52,144 nt of DNA from the NCBI GenBank assembly GCA_900547305.1, contig URGH01000009.1, positions 1 to 52,144 of the forward strand, given 5' to 3'. Shown here one piece after another: positions 1 to 6,523 of the stretch. Made by a program: the position numbers and the translations under genes. Every line of letters starts with the position of its first letter. Positions within the stretch are counted from its first letter, which is position 1. The stretch comes from an uncultured Oscillospiraceae bacterium (GTDB lineage: Bacteria > Bacillota > Clostridia > Oscillospirales > Acutalibacteraceae). The notes beneath the pieces are model-generated. The model saw only the letters and a list, made by a program, of their open reading frames with translations, did not search any database and had not been told where the DNA came from.

Positions 1-895
1 CAGGAGATTTCCAGTTAAGAGGGCGTATAGGGAAATTATTGTACTTTCTGTTGTGAACAGCAAGTTGCTTTTTAAAGTCATCAAAAGAGTAAAATGAATG
101 AGTAGCATAGAAGTATTCGTTATCTTTGCGATGTGAACGCTCTACCTTACCGTTGTGTCTGGGAGTGTACGGTTTTATCAGCTTGTGCTTTATGCCACAC
201 TGTTTGAGGCGCGCCTCAAACAGTGTGGGTGTCGGCTTTTCGGTATTGCCTAAGCTTTTAGTAAATTCCGAGCCGTTGTCGGTTTGAACACATTGTATCT
301 TAAAAGGAAATTTTTTTATAAGGTGTTCAAGAAAAATGGCAGAGGAATATGTGCTGTGTTCCTCAAATGCTTCCAAATACCTAAAGCGTGAATACTCATC
401 TATTGCGGTATATTGGTAAAATTTCTTGCCCTTTGCATCACCTACCATACACACCTCCGGTACAAATTTAACATCTATTTGAACTCTTTGACCGGGAAAT
501 TGCATTTGTTCATATTGTTTTGCCACATACTTTGGGTTTGGCGGTTTAACAGCCATTTGACCTTGTCTGCGTAAAATGCGATATAAGCCCGTTACCGAGC
601 GAGTATATCCTCTTTGGCGCAGCTTTACCCAAAAAACCACCAATCCGGCGTTCATATTACGCTTTCGCATATCTGCAATTAGTTTTAATTCCTCTGCCAT
701 ATGTTCATTAGGGTGATGGTGCGGTCGGTGTGATTTGTCTGCTAATGATTGCAGCGTTCCGTCATATCTTTTCTGCCAACGGTAAATATACTGACGGTTT
801 GTTTTGTATCTGATTGCCGCTTTTGTTACACCTTTTTTATTTGCATAGTTAATTAGGGCTTGACGGTACAGCATTGTTTGTGTTACAGTATTCAT
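1..895 (-). CDS. IS481-family DDE transposase, 3' end cut by window
   Basis: Starts at ATG 893-895 and stays open for 298 codons to the window edge. The N-terminus is a helix-turn-helix region (about residues 10-45) with the RQYIYRWQKRYDG stretch typical of IS481/IS3-like transposases. The integrase core shows the catalytic triad: D141 in QIDVK, D206 in TDNGSEFT and E252 in KVERSHRKD. It aligns along its whole length with the complete transposase at 51208-52134, which has the same spacing of the triad, but many residues differ. The coding sequence contains a perfect 34-bp palindrome at 195-228. A full family member is about 308 residues, so only some ten residues are missing. Confidence 0.9.
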   Translation of the reverse strand, partial: MNTVTQTMLYRQALINYANKKGVTKAAIRYKTNRQYIYRWQKRYDGTLQSLADKSHRPHHHPNEHMAEELKLIADMRKRNMNAGLVVFWVKLRQRGYTRSVTGLYRILRRQGQMAVKPPNPKYVAKQYEQMQFPGQRVQIDVKFVPEVCMVGDAKGKKFYQYTAIDEYSRFRYLEAFEEHSTYSSAIFLEHLIKKFPFKIQCVQTDNGSEFTKSLGNTEKPTPTLFEARLKQCGIKHKLIKPYTPRHNGKVERSHRKDNEYFYATHSFYSFDDFKKQLAVHNRKYNNFPIRPLNWKSP

Positions 896-961
896 GACGA
901 ATGGTGCTTCCTTTCAGTTGGTGTCGCAACTTTAACTGTAACACAGAAAGCTCCATTCGTC
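896..961 (-). promoter_or_regulatory. Leader hairpin in front of the left transposase
   Basis: On the minus strand the arms GACGAATGG and CCATTCGTC (953-961 and 896-904) can pair perfectly over 9 bp, and the second arm touches the start codon. The enclosed leader contains TTAAAGTT, CACCAACT and the GGAAG ribosome site. The right-hand IS has the same blocks in the same order before its start codon. A structure that hides the ribosome site from read-through transcripts is a plausible role; this is inference. Confidence 0.5.
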
Positions 962-1027
962 ACTCTTTTTTTAATCTCTGTAACACATCTATTGTAAACC
1001 TACAATTATTATTTACAAATTATTCAC

Positions 1028-1056
1028 TTGACATTGTAAGTATACAGCAATAAAAT
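1028..1056 (+). promoter_or_regulatory. Sigma-A type promoter for the candidate RNA
   Basis: TTGACA at 1028-1033 and TAAAAT at 1051-1056 are separated by exactly 17 bases, one mismatch from the vegetative consensus. No ribosome site or plausible gene follows for more than 550 bases, so the promoter most likely makes an untranslated RNA starting near 1063. Confidence 0.7.
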
Positions 1057-1062
1057 AAAATT

Positions 1063-1533
1063 AGTAAAATTTGCACGGCTTCTTGCTTGCGGTGGGTTAG
1101 TACCGCGAATAAAAAGACCGTGAACCACACTTTTTGCTCACCGCTTTCGACCTACCCGACGCCTTTAGGACGGACAAAGTGCGAACTTCGGGAGTTATAG
1201 GCTAAGGGTGCAAGGTTTGATGTGAAATAATGCGGCGTGTCCGCAATGATTTTGGTTTGAGTAATGAGTCCGTTTATGTTTTTTAGTGCCTAGTAATGGA
1301 GAGTAGCCGAGACAGGCCCAGGCGAAATCCATCGTTCCGCACAACCCGCAGAACAAGGAAAACCCCGCCTGTCTTGCTGTCGGACATGCTTTAGCGTGAT
1401 CGGGACTGACGGCAATATCAAATGACCATTTACACCCCGTGTATAGGGGCAGTCTGCCCTGACGGTTAAAACTCATACGTGAGTCCATAAGAGAAAAAGG
1501 TGGAAGAGTACAGCATTATTGTTGTACTCTTTT
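1063..1533 (+). ncRNA. Candidate large structured non-coding RNA (about 470 nt)
   Basis: The stretch lies between a strong promoter and a hairpin-plus-T terminator and has no convincing reading frame on the plus strand. It is dense in short perfect stems: TGCGG/CCGCA around 1230-1245, AGACAGGC pairing with GCCTGTCT (about 1312 and 1368), CCCC/GGGG around 1436-1450, GGGCA/TGCCC around 1447-1460, and ACTCA/TGAGT around 1470-1483. A possible closing stem joins TTGCAC near 1070 with GTGCAA near 1209. It sits at the start of a replicon-like element, a place where large phage and plasmid RNAs (GOLLD, ROOL, HEARO, ARRPOF classes) are found. I cannot assign it to any of them. Pairings are read by eye. 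Confidence 0.45.
1504..1533 (+). terminator. Rho-independent-like terminator of the candidate RNA
   Basis: AAGAGTACA (1504-1512) pairs perfectly with TGTACTCTT (1523-1531) over 9 bp with a 10-base loop, followed by a short T run. The T tract is short, so termination may be partial. Confidence 0.55.
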
Positions 1534-1623
1534 CACTACCAAAAGAAAACTTGTTGTTTTTGCTCCCGGAGGCGGAAAGTCAACCTATAAACTTTTCGCC
1601 CTTTTTAAGAAGGAGGTGGTGCC

Positions 1624-1710
1624 ATGGTTAATACACTGTATTTCTGTATCCATAGCATTTGGGCATATTTTAAACTTGTCTCCGCCTCCGAGTGCAGAAT
1701 AATCGGTTAA
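1624..1710 (+). CDS. Possible 28-residue peptide
   Basis: ATG at 1624 follows an excellent ribosome site (AAGGAGGTGG, six to seven bases upstream), and the frame runs 28 codons to TAA at 1708-1710. The peptide begins MVNTLYFCIH and is mostly hydrophobic and aromatic, with two cysteines. It is enclosed by a 10-bp inverted repeat (CGGAGGCGGA at 1567-1576 and TCCGCCTCCG at 1681-1690). It could be a leader peptide controlling the regulator that starts 21 bases later, or a small membrane-active peptide. The ribosome site is the main support. Confidence 0.4.
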   Translation: MVNTLYFCIHSIWAYFKLVSASECRIIG

Positions 1711-1713
1711 CCG
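1704..1713. promoter_or_regulatory. Perfect palindrome before the HTH gene, possible operator
   Basis: CGGTTAACCG is a perfect 10-bp palindrome 18 bases before the predicted start of the HTH regulator. Autoregulated element repressors often bind such sites. No binding data, so this is inference. Confidence 0.35.
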
Positions 1714-1731
1714 AAAATCGGGGTTGTCTTA

Positions 1732-2112
1732 TTGACAATTAACCCGCAAAACAACAACTACAACAAAGAAGTAAACAGTTTTTCAGACTCCGTTAAAAAG
1801 TATCTGAAGATCAAAAAAATGACACAAGCTGATTTAATCAGAAAGAGTATGTTAACAAGAACTACCGTAAGCCGTATATGCCGTAACAGCAACGATAAAG
1901 GCAGTACATATCAGCCTACAGATCGCATTGTTATGAGCGTTTGTGTGGCTTTAGGGTTAGATTCAAAAGAAACAAAAGAATTGTTCAGTCTCGCATTCCC
2001 CTATTTGAAATGTTGGGATAAAATAATAGCCGAGAAAATGAACATCGATCAAGCAAACAGCTTCCTTTATGACGAGGGATTGCCTCTGTTGGGAAGCCCC
2101 ATAGACGAGTAA
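1732..2112 (+). CDS. Small HTH regulator (XRE-like)
   Basis: A 126-residue protein that begins at TTG 1732 with a GGGG-type ribosome site about eight bases upstream; no ATG is available before the helix-turn-helix. Residues about 22-50 read as an HTH (KKMTQADLIRKSMLTRTTVS), followed by a linker and a hydrophobic C-terminal region. This fits the compact XRE regulators that control excision and replication of integrative elements. It is followed at once by a strong terminator, so it is probably transcribed separately from the replication genes. The target is unknown; the palindrome at 1704-1713 and the dyad at 2174-2217 are candidates. Confidence 0.75.
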   Translation: MTINPQNNNYNKEVNSFSDSVKKYLKIKKMTQADLIRKSMLTRTTVSRICRNSNDKGSTYQPTDRIVMSVCVALGLDSKETKELFSLAFPYLKCWDKIIAEKMNIDQANSFLYDEGLPLLGSPIDE

Positions 2113-2121
2113 AATTGTATG

Positions 2122-2153
2122 CCGTCCTGCTTTTTGCAGGACGGTCTTTTTTT
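2122..2153 (+). terminator. Rho-independent terminator after the HTH gene
   Basis: CCGTCCTGC (2122-2130) pairs perfectly with GCAGGACGG (2136-2144) around a TTTTT loop and is followed by TCTTTTTTT. A textbook intrinsic terminator. Confidence 0.93.
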
Positions 2154-2173
2154 GTTTCGCCGGGGAAGCAAAA

Positions 2174-2217
2174 CGCACCTGTTAAATCTGATACAATGCA
2201 ATCAGGTTAAGGGTGCG
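2174..2217. promoter_or_regulatory. Interrupted inverted repeat before the replication operon
   Basis: Three pairing blocks lie in register: CGCACC (2174-2179) with GGTGCG (2212-2217), TTAA (2182-2185) with TTAA (2207-2210), and CTGAT (2188-2192) with ATCAG (2201-2205), leaving an 8-base loop. A -10-like TACAAT at 2192-2197 falls inside it. It lies between a terminator and the first replication-operon gene, so it is best read as an operator overlapping the operon promoter, or as an RNA hairpin in its leader. Confidence 0.5.
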
Positions 2218-2256
2218 CGCCAAACCTGAATAAAATTAAAAAAGGAGAAACAAAAA

Positions 2257-2577
2257 ATGTTAAACATTCGTGATTTGAAAATTGATCCTGCGTCTCTCGG
2301 CGCAAAAAAGCTGTTGGTGGATATTGTCCCGACATATGAGTATAAGGACGGACACCGCACGGAAACCGTTACCGGATACCGATATATTGTCGCTTTACCG
2401 GATTTAAGCCTTGAAAAGCTCGGCGTGAAAATTGAAGGGAAACAGCTTATGGAAAAGCCGGACGGCTATGCGGAGGTTGAATTCAGCAGACTTGAAGTGT
2501 CGGCATACGAAAGCCAGGGAAAAACACAAATCAACGCAAAGGCTACAGGTATTTCATTGGTTAATAAAAAGCCATAA
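2257..2577 (+). CDS. Small conserved-type protein of the replication operon, function unknown
   Basis: A 106-residue protein starting at ATG 2257 behind AAAGGAG. It is rich in predicted beta strand (LLVDIVPTYEY, YRYIVALPDLSL, YAEVEFSRLEVSAYES), has no signal peptide or membrane segment, and has a mixed-charge surface. I do not recognise the family. Its place directly before the origin and the rep gene, and its all-beta look, would suit a single-strand DNA-binding or replication accessory protein, but no motif proves this. The stop is five bases before the long hairpin that precedes the origin. Confidence 0.7.
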   Translation: MLNIRDLKIDPASLGAKKLLVDIVPTYEYKDGHRTETVTGYRYIVALPDLSLEKLGVKIEGKQLMEKPDGYAEVEFSRLEVSAYESQGKTQINAKATGISLVNKKP

Positions 2578-2581
2578 TGCT

Positions 2582-2663
2582 GTGCGGCGCTGTAATGCCG
2601 ACAGGGGAACAGAATATTTTTGCCTTAGTAAAAATATTCCCCGGCGGCAGCGCAGCGCCGCAC
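2582..2663. repeat. Long imperfect palindrome next to the origin
   Basis: Outer arms GTGCGGCGCTG (2582-2592) and CAGCGCCGCAC (2653-2663) match perfectly over 11 bp. Inside are TGCCG/CGGCA (2596-2600 and 2645-2649), GGGG/CCCC (2604-2607 and 2639-2642), and GAATATTTTT/AAAAATATTC (2612-2621 and 2630-2639) as the tip stem. Its last base is the first base of the origin stem-loop, so the two form a double cruciform. Possible roles are a single-strand (complementary-strand) origin, an origin-binding structure, or a terminator between the small gene and rep. Confidence 0.75.
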
Positions 2664-2695
2664 TTCCATAAGGTCAAGTATTACCCTTATGGAAG
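2663..2695 (+). other. Predicted rolling-circle replication origin (nonanucleotide stem-loop)
   Basis: CTTCCATAAGG (2663-2673) and CCTTATGGAAG (2685-2695) form a perfect 11-bp stem. The 11-base loop (2674-2684) ends in AAGTATTAC (2676-2684). Seen directly: this fits NANTATTAC, the loop nonanucleotide of circoviruses and geminiviruses, with the same stem-loop display. Known for those families: Rep nicks between the last T and A of TATTAC. Inferred: Rep encoded 37 bases downstream nicks here, between 2682 and 2683. I saw no clear iteron repeats beside the stem. Confidence 0.85.
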
Positions 2696-2731
2696 CATAA
2701 GTAGCAGTAGCAATGAAAGGAGGAATTTCAT

Positions 2732-3673
2732 ATGGCTTCTAATCCGCAATCACGCAAATGGACGCTTACAATCAATAATCCGCAGGACTGCGGGCTTGAC
2801 CGTGACGGTATTCGCAAAATTTTAAATCTGTTTTGTCCGGATTATTACTGTTTGGCGGACGAAACGGCAACGACGGGAACATTTCATACCCATATTTTCA
2901 TTTACTCTAAATCCCCTATCCGCTTTTCAACTGTTAAAAACCGTTTTCCCACCGCACACATAGAAAAGGCATTCGGCAGCGCAAAGGAAAACCGCGACTA
3001 TATACGCAAGGAGGGCAAATGGGCGGACGATAAAAAGAGCGAAACCTCACACAAGGGCAGCTTTTACGAATTCGGAAATATACCGAATGAATGTGAGGAG
3101 CGCGACCCGAAAATGTATAAGCTGCTTTGCAATGTAAAGGATGGCTTATCAACGACAGAAATAATAGACGAAACGCCCTCTTTTGCCTTTAAGCTAAAGG
3201 ATATAGATATTTTGCGCGAGGCATATCTTTTGGAGCGCTACCGTTCCGAAAACAGAGAGCTTACCGTTACATATCTGTTCGGGGCGTCTGGCACGGGAAA
3301 AACAAGCGGCATATATAAAAAGCACCCTGCAAGCGAAATATGCAGAATTACCGATTACAACGGGAAAAACGGTGTGCGGTTTGATTCGTACCACGGGCAG
3401 GATGTATTGGTTTTTGAAGAATTTAATTCTCAAATACCGATAGAAACAATGCTTAATTATCTTGATATATATCCGCTTACACTGCCGGCACGGTATTCCG
3501 ACCGCACCGCGTGTTATACAAAGGTGTATATAACCTCTAACCTGCCATTAAACGAGCAGTATATTGATGTTAAGCACAATCACCCCGAAACATGGAAAGC
3601 GTTTATACGCCGTATTCACCGCGTTTTCTTTTATAAAGCCGGCGGGAAGACAGAAGAAATTTATTTCAAGTGA
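2732..3673 (+). CDS. Replication initiator of CRESS/pCRESS type (HUH endonuclease plus SF3 helicase)
   Basis: A 313-residue protein with start ATG 2732 behind AAAGGAGG. The N-terminal endonuclease domain shows motif I (KWTLTINNP, residues 9-17), motif II (H52-T-H54, the metal-binding HUH histidines) and motif III (Y90-I-R-K93, the nicking tyrosine and the following lysine). The C-terminal superfamily 3 helicase shows Walker A GASGTGKT (184-191), Walker B VLVFEEF (225-231) and motif C ITSN (267-270). Order, spacing and length match Rep of circoviruses/geminiviruses and of bacterial pCRESS plasmids. All catalytic residues are present, so it should be active. Expected role: nick the origin at 2663-2695, remain covalently bound, and unwind the circle for rolling-circle replication after excision. 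Confidence 0.93.
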   Translation: MASNPQSRKWTLTINNPQDCGLDRDGIRKILNLFCPDYYCLADETATTGTFHTHIFIYSKSPIRFSTVKNRFPTAHIEKAFGSAKENRDYIRKEGKWADDKKSETSHKGSFYEFGNIPNECEERDPKMYKLLCNVKDGLSTTEIIDETPSFAFKLKDIDILREAYLLERYRSENRELTVTYLFGASGTGKTSGIYKKHPASEICRITDYNGKNGVRFDSYHGQDVLVFEEFNSQIPIETMLNYLDIYPLTLPARYSDRTACYTKVYITSNLPLNEQYIDVKHNHPETWKAFIRRIHRVFFYKAGGKTEEIYFK

Positions 3674-3684
3674 GGAGGGTTTCT

Positions 3685-4986
3685 ATGACTGATAATGATA
3701 AGGAACGACTGAAAAAGCAGACGCAAAAGCGGTTTTTATTGCTGCGTATTAAAAACGGATATGATTTTGTAAGAGAAAATAAATCGGGGAGATATATTAT
3801 TTTGGCGGTTTATGGCGCTGTTATAATATTTTGGTTTTTCTGCAAAAGTTACTTTGATATTGAAAAAACGGACTTTATCTCCCCTGCATTTATCGCCTTG
3901 CTAAAGCTTTTCTTTCCCCTAATGATTATTGCCGTCACAATTGCCGTGCTTATACTGCTCGGAACTCCTGCCGGCAGCGAAACCGTTTCAAACGGGTTAA
4001 AACGAATCGGATTTACAAACAGCGCCGGAGAAATACCTATGCTTATTTCAAAGGAAACGGACGAAAAAGACAATTCGGTAACCGCATATCGGTTTTACGG
4101 TGTAGGTATACCGCTTAAAGAATGGGAAGACAAACGGCAAAAAATAGAGGCTGCGCTTAATTTGAATATAGTAAATCTGAAAGAGGGCAGCGATAAACAG
4201 GAAATTATGCTTTACGCGGTTCAGGCGGATACTTCCCTTTTAAAGCGTATGGTGTGGAACGACAATTATCTTGCAGGCAGTAATTCCGTGCTCGTGCTCG
4301 GTAAAAGCCTTTTGGGAACGGTCACGGTGGATTTGAAAAAAATACCTCACATTTTACTCGGCGGCTCGACAGGCAGCGGTAAAAGCGTTCTGTTAAAGCT
4401 ATTGCTTATGCAGGCATTAAAGAAAAATATGTCGGTCAGCATAGCGGATTTTAAAGGCGGAGTGGATTTTCCCTCCGTTTGGCAGGACAACTGCAAAATG
4501 TGTTTTGATGAAAATGAGCTTATAACGCTGCTGACCGGGCTTGCGGATGAATTGCAGCGGCGAAAAGTCTTACTTCGTGAAAATAATTGCCGAAACATAG
4601 ACGAATACTGCCGAGAAACAGGAAAAGAACTGAAACGCTGTATATTTGCCTGTGATGAAATTGCCGAGGTACTCGATAAAACCGGACTTACAAAAGAACA
4701 GAAAGAGCGGGTAAGCTTAATAGAAAGTAAGCTATCCGTAATAGCCAGACAGGGGCGGGCGTTCGGTATTCATCTGATACTTGCAACGCAAAGACCTGAC
4801 GCCGCTGTTCTTTCGGGGCAGATACGAAACAATATTGATTGCCGCATTTGCGGCAGGGCCGATAACATACTGTCGCAGATTATACTCGACAGTACCGCTG
4901 CGGCAGAACAAATACCCAAAGATACCGCAGGCAGATTTATCTTATACGACGGTACGGTTTTCCAGGCATATTATTTTGAAGATTGA
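3685..4986 (+). CDS. FtsK/SpoIIIE-like DNA translocase (TcpA-like)
   Basis: 433 residues from ATG 3685, which has GGAGGG five bases upstream; the GTG at 3670 in the same frame lies over the end of rep and lacks a ribosome site. Two membrane segments come first (about residues 37-56 and 68-92), then a RecA-like motor: Walker A GGSTGSGKS (about 226-234), Walker B CIFACDE (about 319-325), and the FtsK-type tail GRAFGIHLILATQRPD. Short proteins of this type serve as coupling or DNA-pump proteins in Gram-positive conjugative elements and in mobilisable elements that borrow a mating channel. With no relaxase gene nearby, Rep itself may be the relaxase whose DNA this pump delivers; that is inference. 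Confidence 0.85.
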   Translation: MTDNDKERLKKQTQKRFLLLRIKNGYDFVRENKSGRYIILAVYGAVIIFWFFCKSYFDIEKTDFISPAFIALLKLFFPLMIIAVTIAVLILLGTPAGSETVSNGLKRIGFTNSAGEIPMLISKETDEKDNSVTAYRFYGVGIPLKEWEDKRQKIEAALNLNIVNLKEGSDKQEIMLYAVQADTSLLKRMVWNDNYLAGSNSVLVLGKSLLGTVTVDLKKIPHILLGGSTGSGKSVLLKLLLMQALKKNMSVSIADFKGGVDFPSVWQDNCKMCFDENELITLLTGLADELQRRKVLLRENNCRNIDEYCRETGKELKRCIFACDEIAEVLDKTGLTKEQKERVSLIESKLSVIARQGRAFGIHLILATQRPDAAVLSGQIRNNIDCRICGRADNILSQIILDSTAAAEQIPKDTAGRFILYDGTVFQAYYFED

Positions 4987-5005
4987 CGGAAAGGAGTGTG
5001 TTTGA

Positions 5006-5212
5006 ATGCAACAAAACAATGTAGGCATACCGCTTAATTTAAAGCTTACAATGACAGTAAAAGAAGCTGCGCAGTACAGCAATATAGGTATTAACCGCAT
5101 TGACCGTATGCTGCGGAGTCCGAATTGTCCATTCGTGTTATATGTAGGAACAAAAAAGCTTGTTAAACGCAAGGAATTTGAGCAATTCATCAGCAATAAA
5201 TTAACAATTTAA
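5006..5212 (+). CDS. Excisionase-like DNA-binding protein
   Basis: 68 residues from ATG 5006 (GGAAAGGAG upstream). The central part (MTVKEAAQYSNIGINRIDRM) is a winged-helix/MerR-like reading head, as in Tn916-type excisionases, and the tail reads KKLVKRKEFEQFI, the usual ending of this group. It lies directly before the integrase, as in Tn916-like elements, and would direct the integrase towards excision. The integrase has its own promoter in between. Confidence 0.85.
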   Translation: MQQNNVGIPLNLKLTMTVKEAAQYSNIGINRIDRMLRSPNCPFVLYVGTKKLVKRKEFEQFISNKLTI

Positions 5213-5242
5213 TACGGTCATATTAATTTTATATGTTTTATA

Positions 5243-5271
5243 TTGAAAAAACAGGGCTGATGCATTATAAT
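5243..5271 (+). promoter_or_regulatory. Promoter of the integrase gene
   Basis: TTGAAA (5243-5248) and TATAAT (5266-5271) are spaced by 17 bases, 50 bases before the integrase start. This allows integrase expression independent of the replication operon. Confidence 0.75.
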
Positions 5272-5320
5272 ATAATAGTTGCATTGGCTCTTTTTCTCGT
5301 TTGGAGAAAGGAGTTTTAAA

Positions 5321-6523
5321 ATGGGTAAAAACCTTAAAGGAAAAGAAATAGGAAAAGGTATTTGCCAAAGAAAGGACGGATTATATACCGCAAGATTTGT
5401 TGACAGAACAGGTAAAAGACACGAAAAATGTTTTTCGCTTCTTCCGGAAGCTCGCAACTGGTTAGAGGACTCAAAATATGCAGATAAGCACGGCAATATT
5501 TTTGCCCCGTCAAGTATGACGGTTGATGAATGGTTTGAATATTGGATAAATAATATTGTGGGTGATTTAGCCCCAAATACCGTAAGGAATTACCGTGAAC
5601 GGTATAAATTCAATATACAGCCCGTTATCGGCAAAATGCTTTTAGCCGATGTTAAGCCTATGCACTGCAAATTGGTATTAAACAAAATGGATAGCGATTA
5701 CGCAGGCTCGACAATAAGGCAAACTTATATTTGTATGGGAACTATGCTTAAATCCGCATTGATGAACGATATAATTGAAAAGCACCCTATGAACGGCGTA
5801 AGGTACACCAAGCCTGTGCGTGAAGTAAACGATATTAAATATCTTACAATAAGCGAACAGCATAAATTTTTAGAAGCTGCAAAACGCTCTCACAATTATG
5901 CGCAATATTCGCTTATTCTCGAAACGGGACTTCGCACGGGCGAATTGATTGGTCTGACATGGGACGCTATCAATTGGAAAAAGCGGACTTTAACCGTTAA
6001 TAAAACTTTAGAATACAGGCACGGTCAAGGCTGTTGGAGAGCAGGACCGCCGAAAACATCGCAAAGCTACCGCACTATTCCGTTAACCGATAAAGCTTAC
6101 GAAATTCTAAAGGATATTTACAAGACCGCAAAAACTCGCAAAACCTCCGAAACGCTTTCGCAGACCTTGGAGTTTATTGACAGGCATACCGGGGCGAAAT
6201 CTTTTCTTGAAATGAAAGACCTTGTATTTATAAATTGGAGAACGGGCGAACCCACAAAAAACAGCTCGTATGACACACATCTGTACAAATTGTGCGACGA
6301 GGCAGGCATTAAACGCTTTTGCATGCACGCTTTACGCCATACATACGCAACACGGGCGATAGAAAGCGGTATGCAACCGAAGGTTTTACAGAGGCTTTTG
6401 GGGCATTCAAGTCTTCAAATGACTATGGACAGATATGTGCATGTAACCGAGGATTCTTTTGTAAACGCCGTTCATCAATTTGAAAGCTATTCATTTCTGC
6501 AAAATGGTGTAGAAATGGTGTAG
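5321..6523 (+). CDS. Tyrosine site-specific integrase
   Basis: 400 residues from ATG 5321, which follows AAAGGAG; an upstream in-frame ATG at 5279 has no ribosome site and overlaps the promoter region. The N-terminal arm-DNA-binding domain (residues 10-55) and the SAM-like core-binding domain (about 65-160) precede the catalytic domain. Active-site residues are R205 (ETGLRTGE), H336-x-x-R339 (HALRH), H362 (LLGHSS) and Y372 (MDRYVH). This is the Tn916/phage type of integrase. The last codons contain a perfect tandem repeat of 11 bp (6502-6523), and ychF follows after 54 bases, so the attachment junction should be just here. Confidence 0.95.
   Translation: MGKNLKGKEIGKGICQRKDGLYTARFVDRTGKRHEKCFSLLPEARNWLEDSKYADKHGNIFAPSSMTVDEWFEYWINNIVGDLAPNTVRNYRERYKFNIQPVIGKMLLADVKPMHCKLVLNKMDSDYAGSTIRQTYICMGTMLKSALMNDIIEKHPMNGVRYTKPVREVNDIKYLTISEQHKFLEAAKRSHNYAQYSLILETGLRTGELIGLTWDAINWKKRTLTVNKTLEYRHGQGCWRAGPPKTSQSYRTIPLTDKAYEILKDIYKTAKTRKTSETLSQTLEFIDRHTGAKSFLEMKDLVFINWRTGEPTKNSSYDTHLYKLCDEAGIKRFCMHALRHTYATRAIESGMQPKVLQRLLGHSSLQMTMDRYVHVTEDSFVNAVHQFESYSFLQNGVEMV
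6502..6523 (+). repeat. Tandem 11-bp repeat at the integrase 3' end, probable arm site
   Basis: AAATGGTGTAG occurs twice back to back (6502-6512 and 6513-6523), forming the last codons and stop of the integrase gene. Integrases of the Tn916 group bind direct repeats of about this length near the element ends through their N-terminal domain, so these are candidate arm-type binding sites. A weak stem (TTGGGC with GCCC, about 6523-6545) follows. Confidence 0.5.

Larger units (their letters stand above)
1..1004 (-). mobile_element. IS481-family insertion sequence, one end only (runs off the window)
   Basis: A transposase gene on the minus strand fills most of this stretch, and the outer end is set by a terminal repeat whose minus-strand sequence starts TGTAGGTTT at 1004. 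The same TGTAGG start is seen at the far end of the related element at 51094-52144. The other terminus lies beyond base 1. Between terminus and gene is a leader with 9-bp inverted arms (896-904 and 953-961) immediately before the start codon. Base composition is close to the neighbouring DNA, unlike the GC-rich copy at the other window edge. Confidence 0.85.

Noticed and set aside
1195..1488. 97-codon minus-strand reading frame in the candidate RNA region
   Set aside because: No ribosome site, unusual composition (many Cys, Trp, His), and it lies opposite a promoter-terminator unit on the plus strand. Better explained as a chance frame in a structured RNA.
2432..2671. 79-codon frame overlapping the small protein and the palindrome
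   Set aside because: Out of frame with a better supported gene, and its composition is that of a shadow frame.
2577..2825. 82-codon frame running through the two hairpins into rep
   Set aside because: It has no ribosome site, reads through both stems of the origin region and overlaps rep in another frame.
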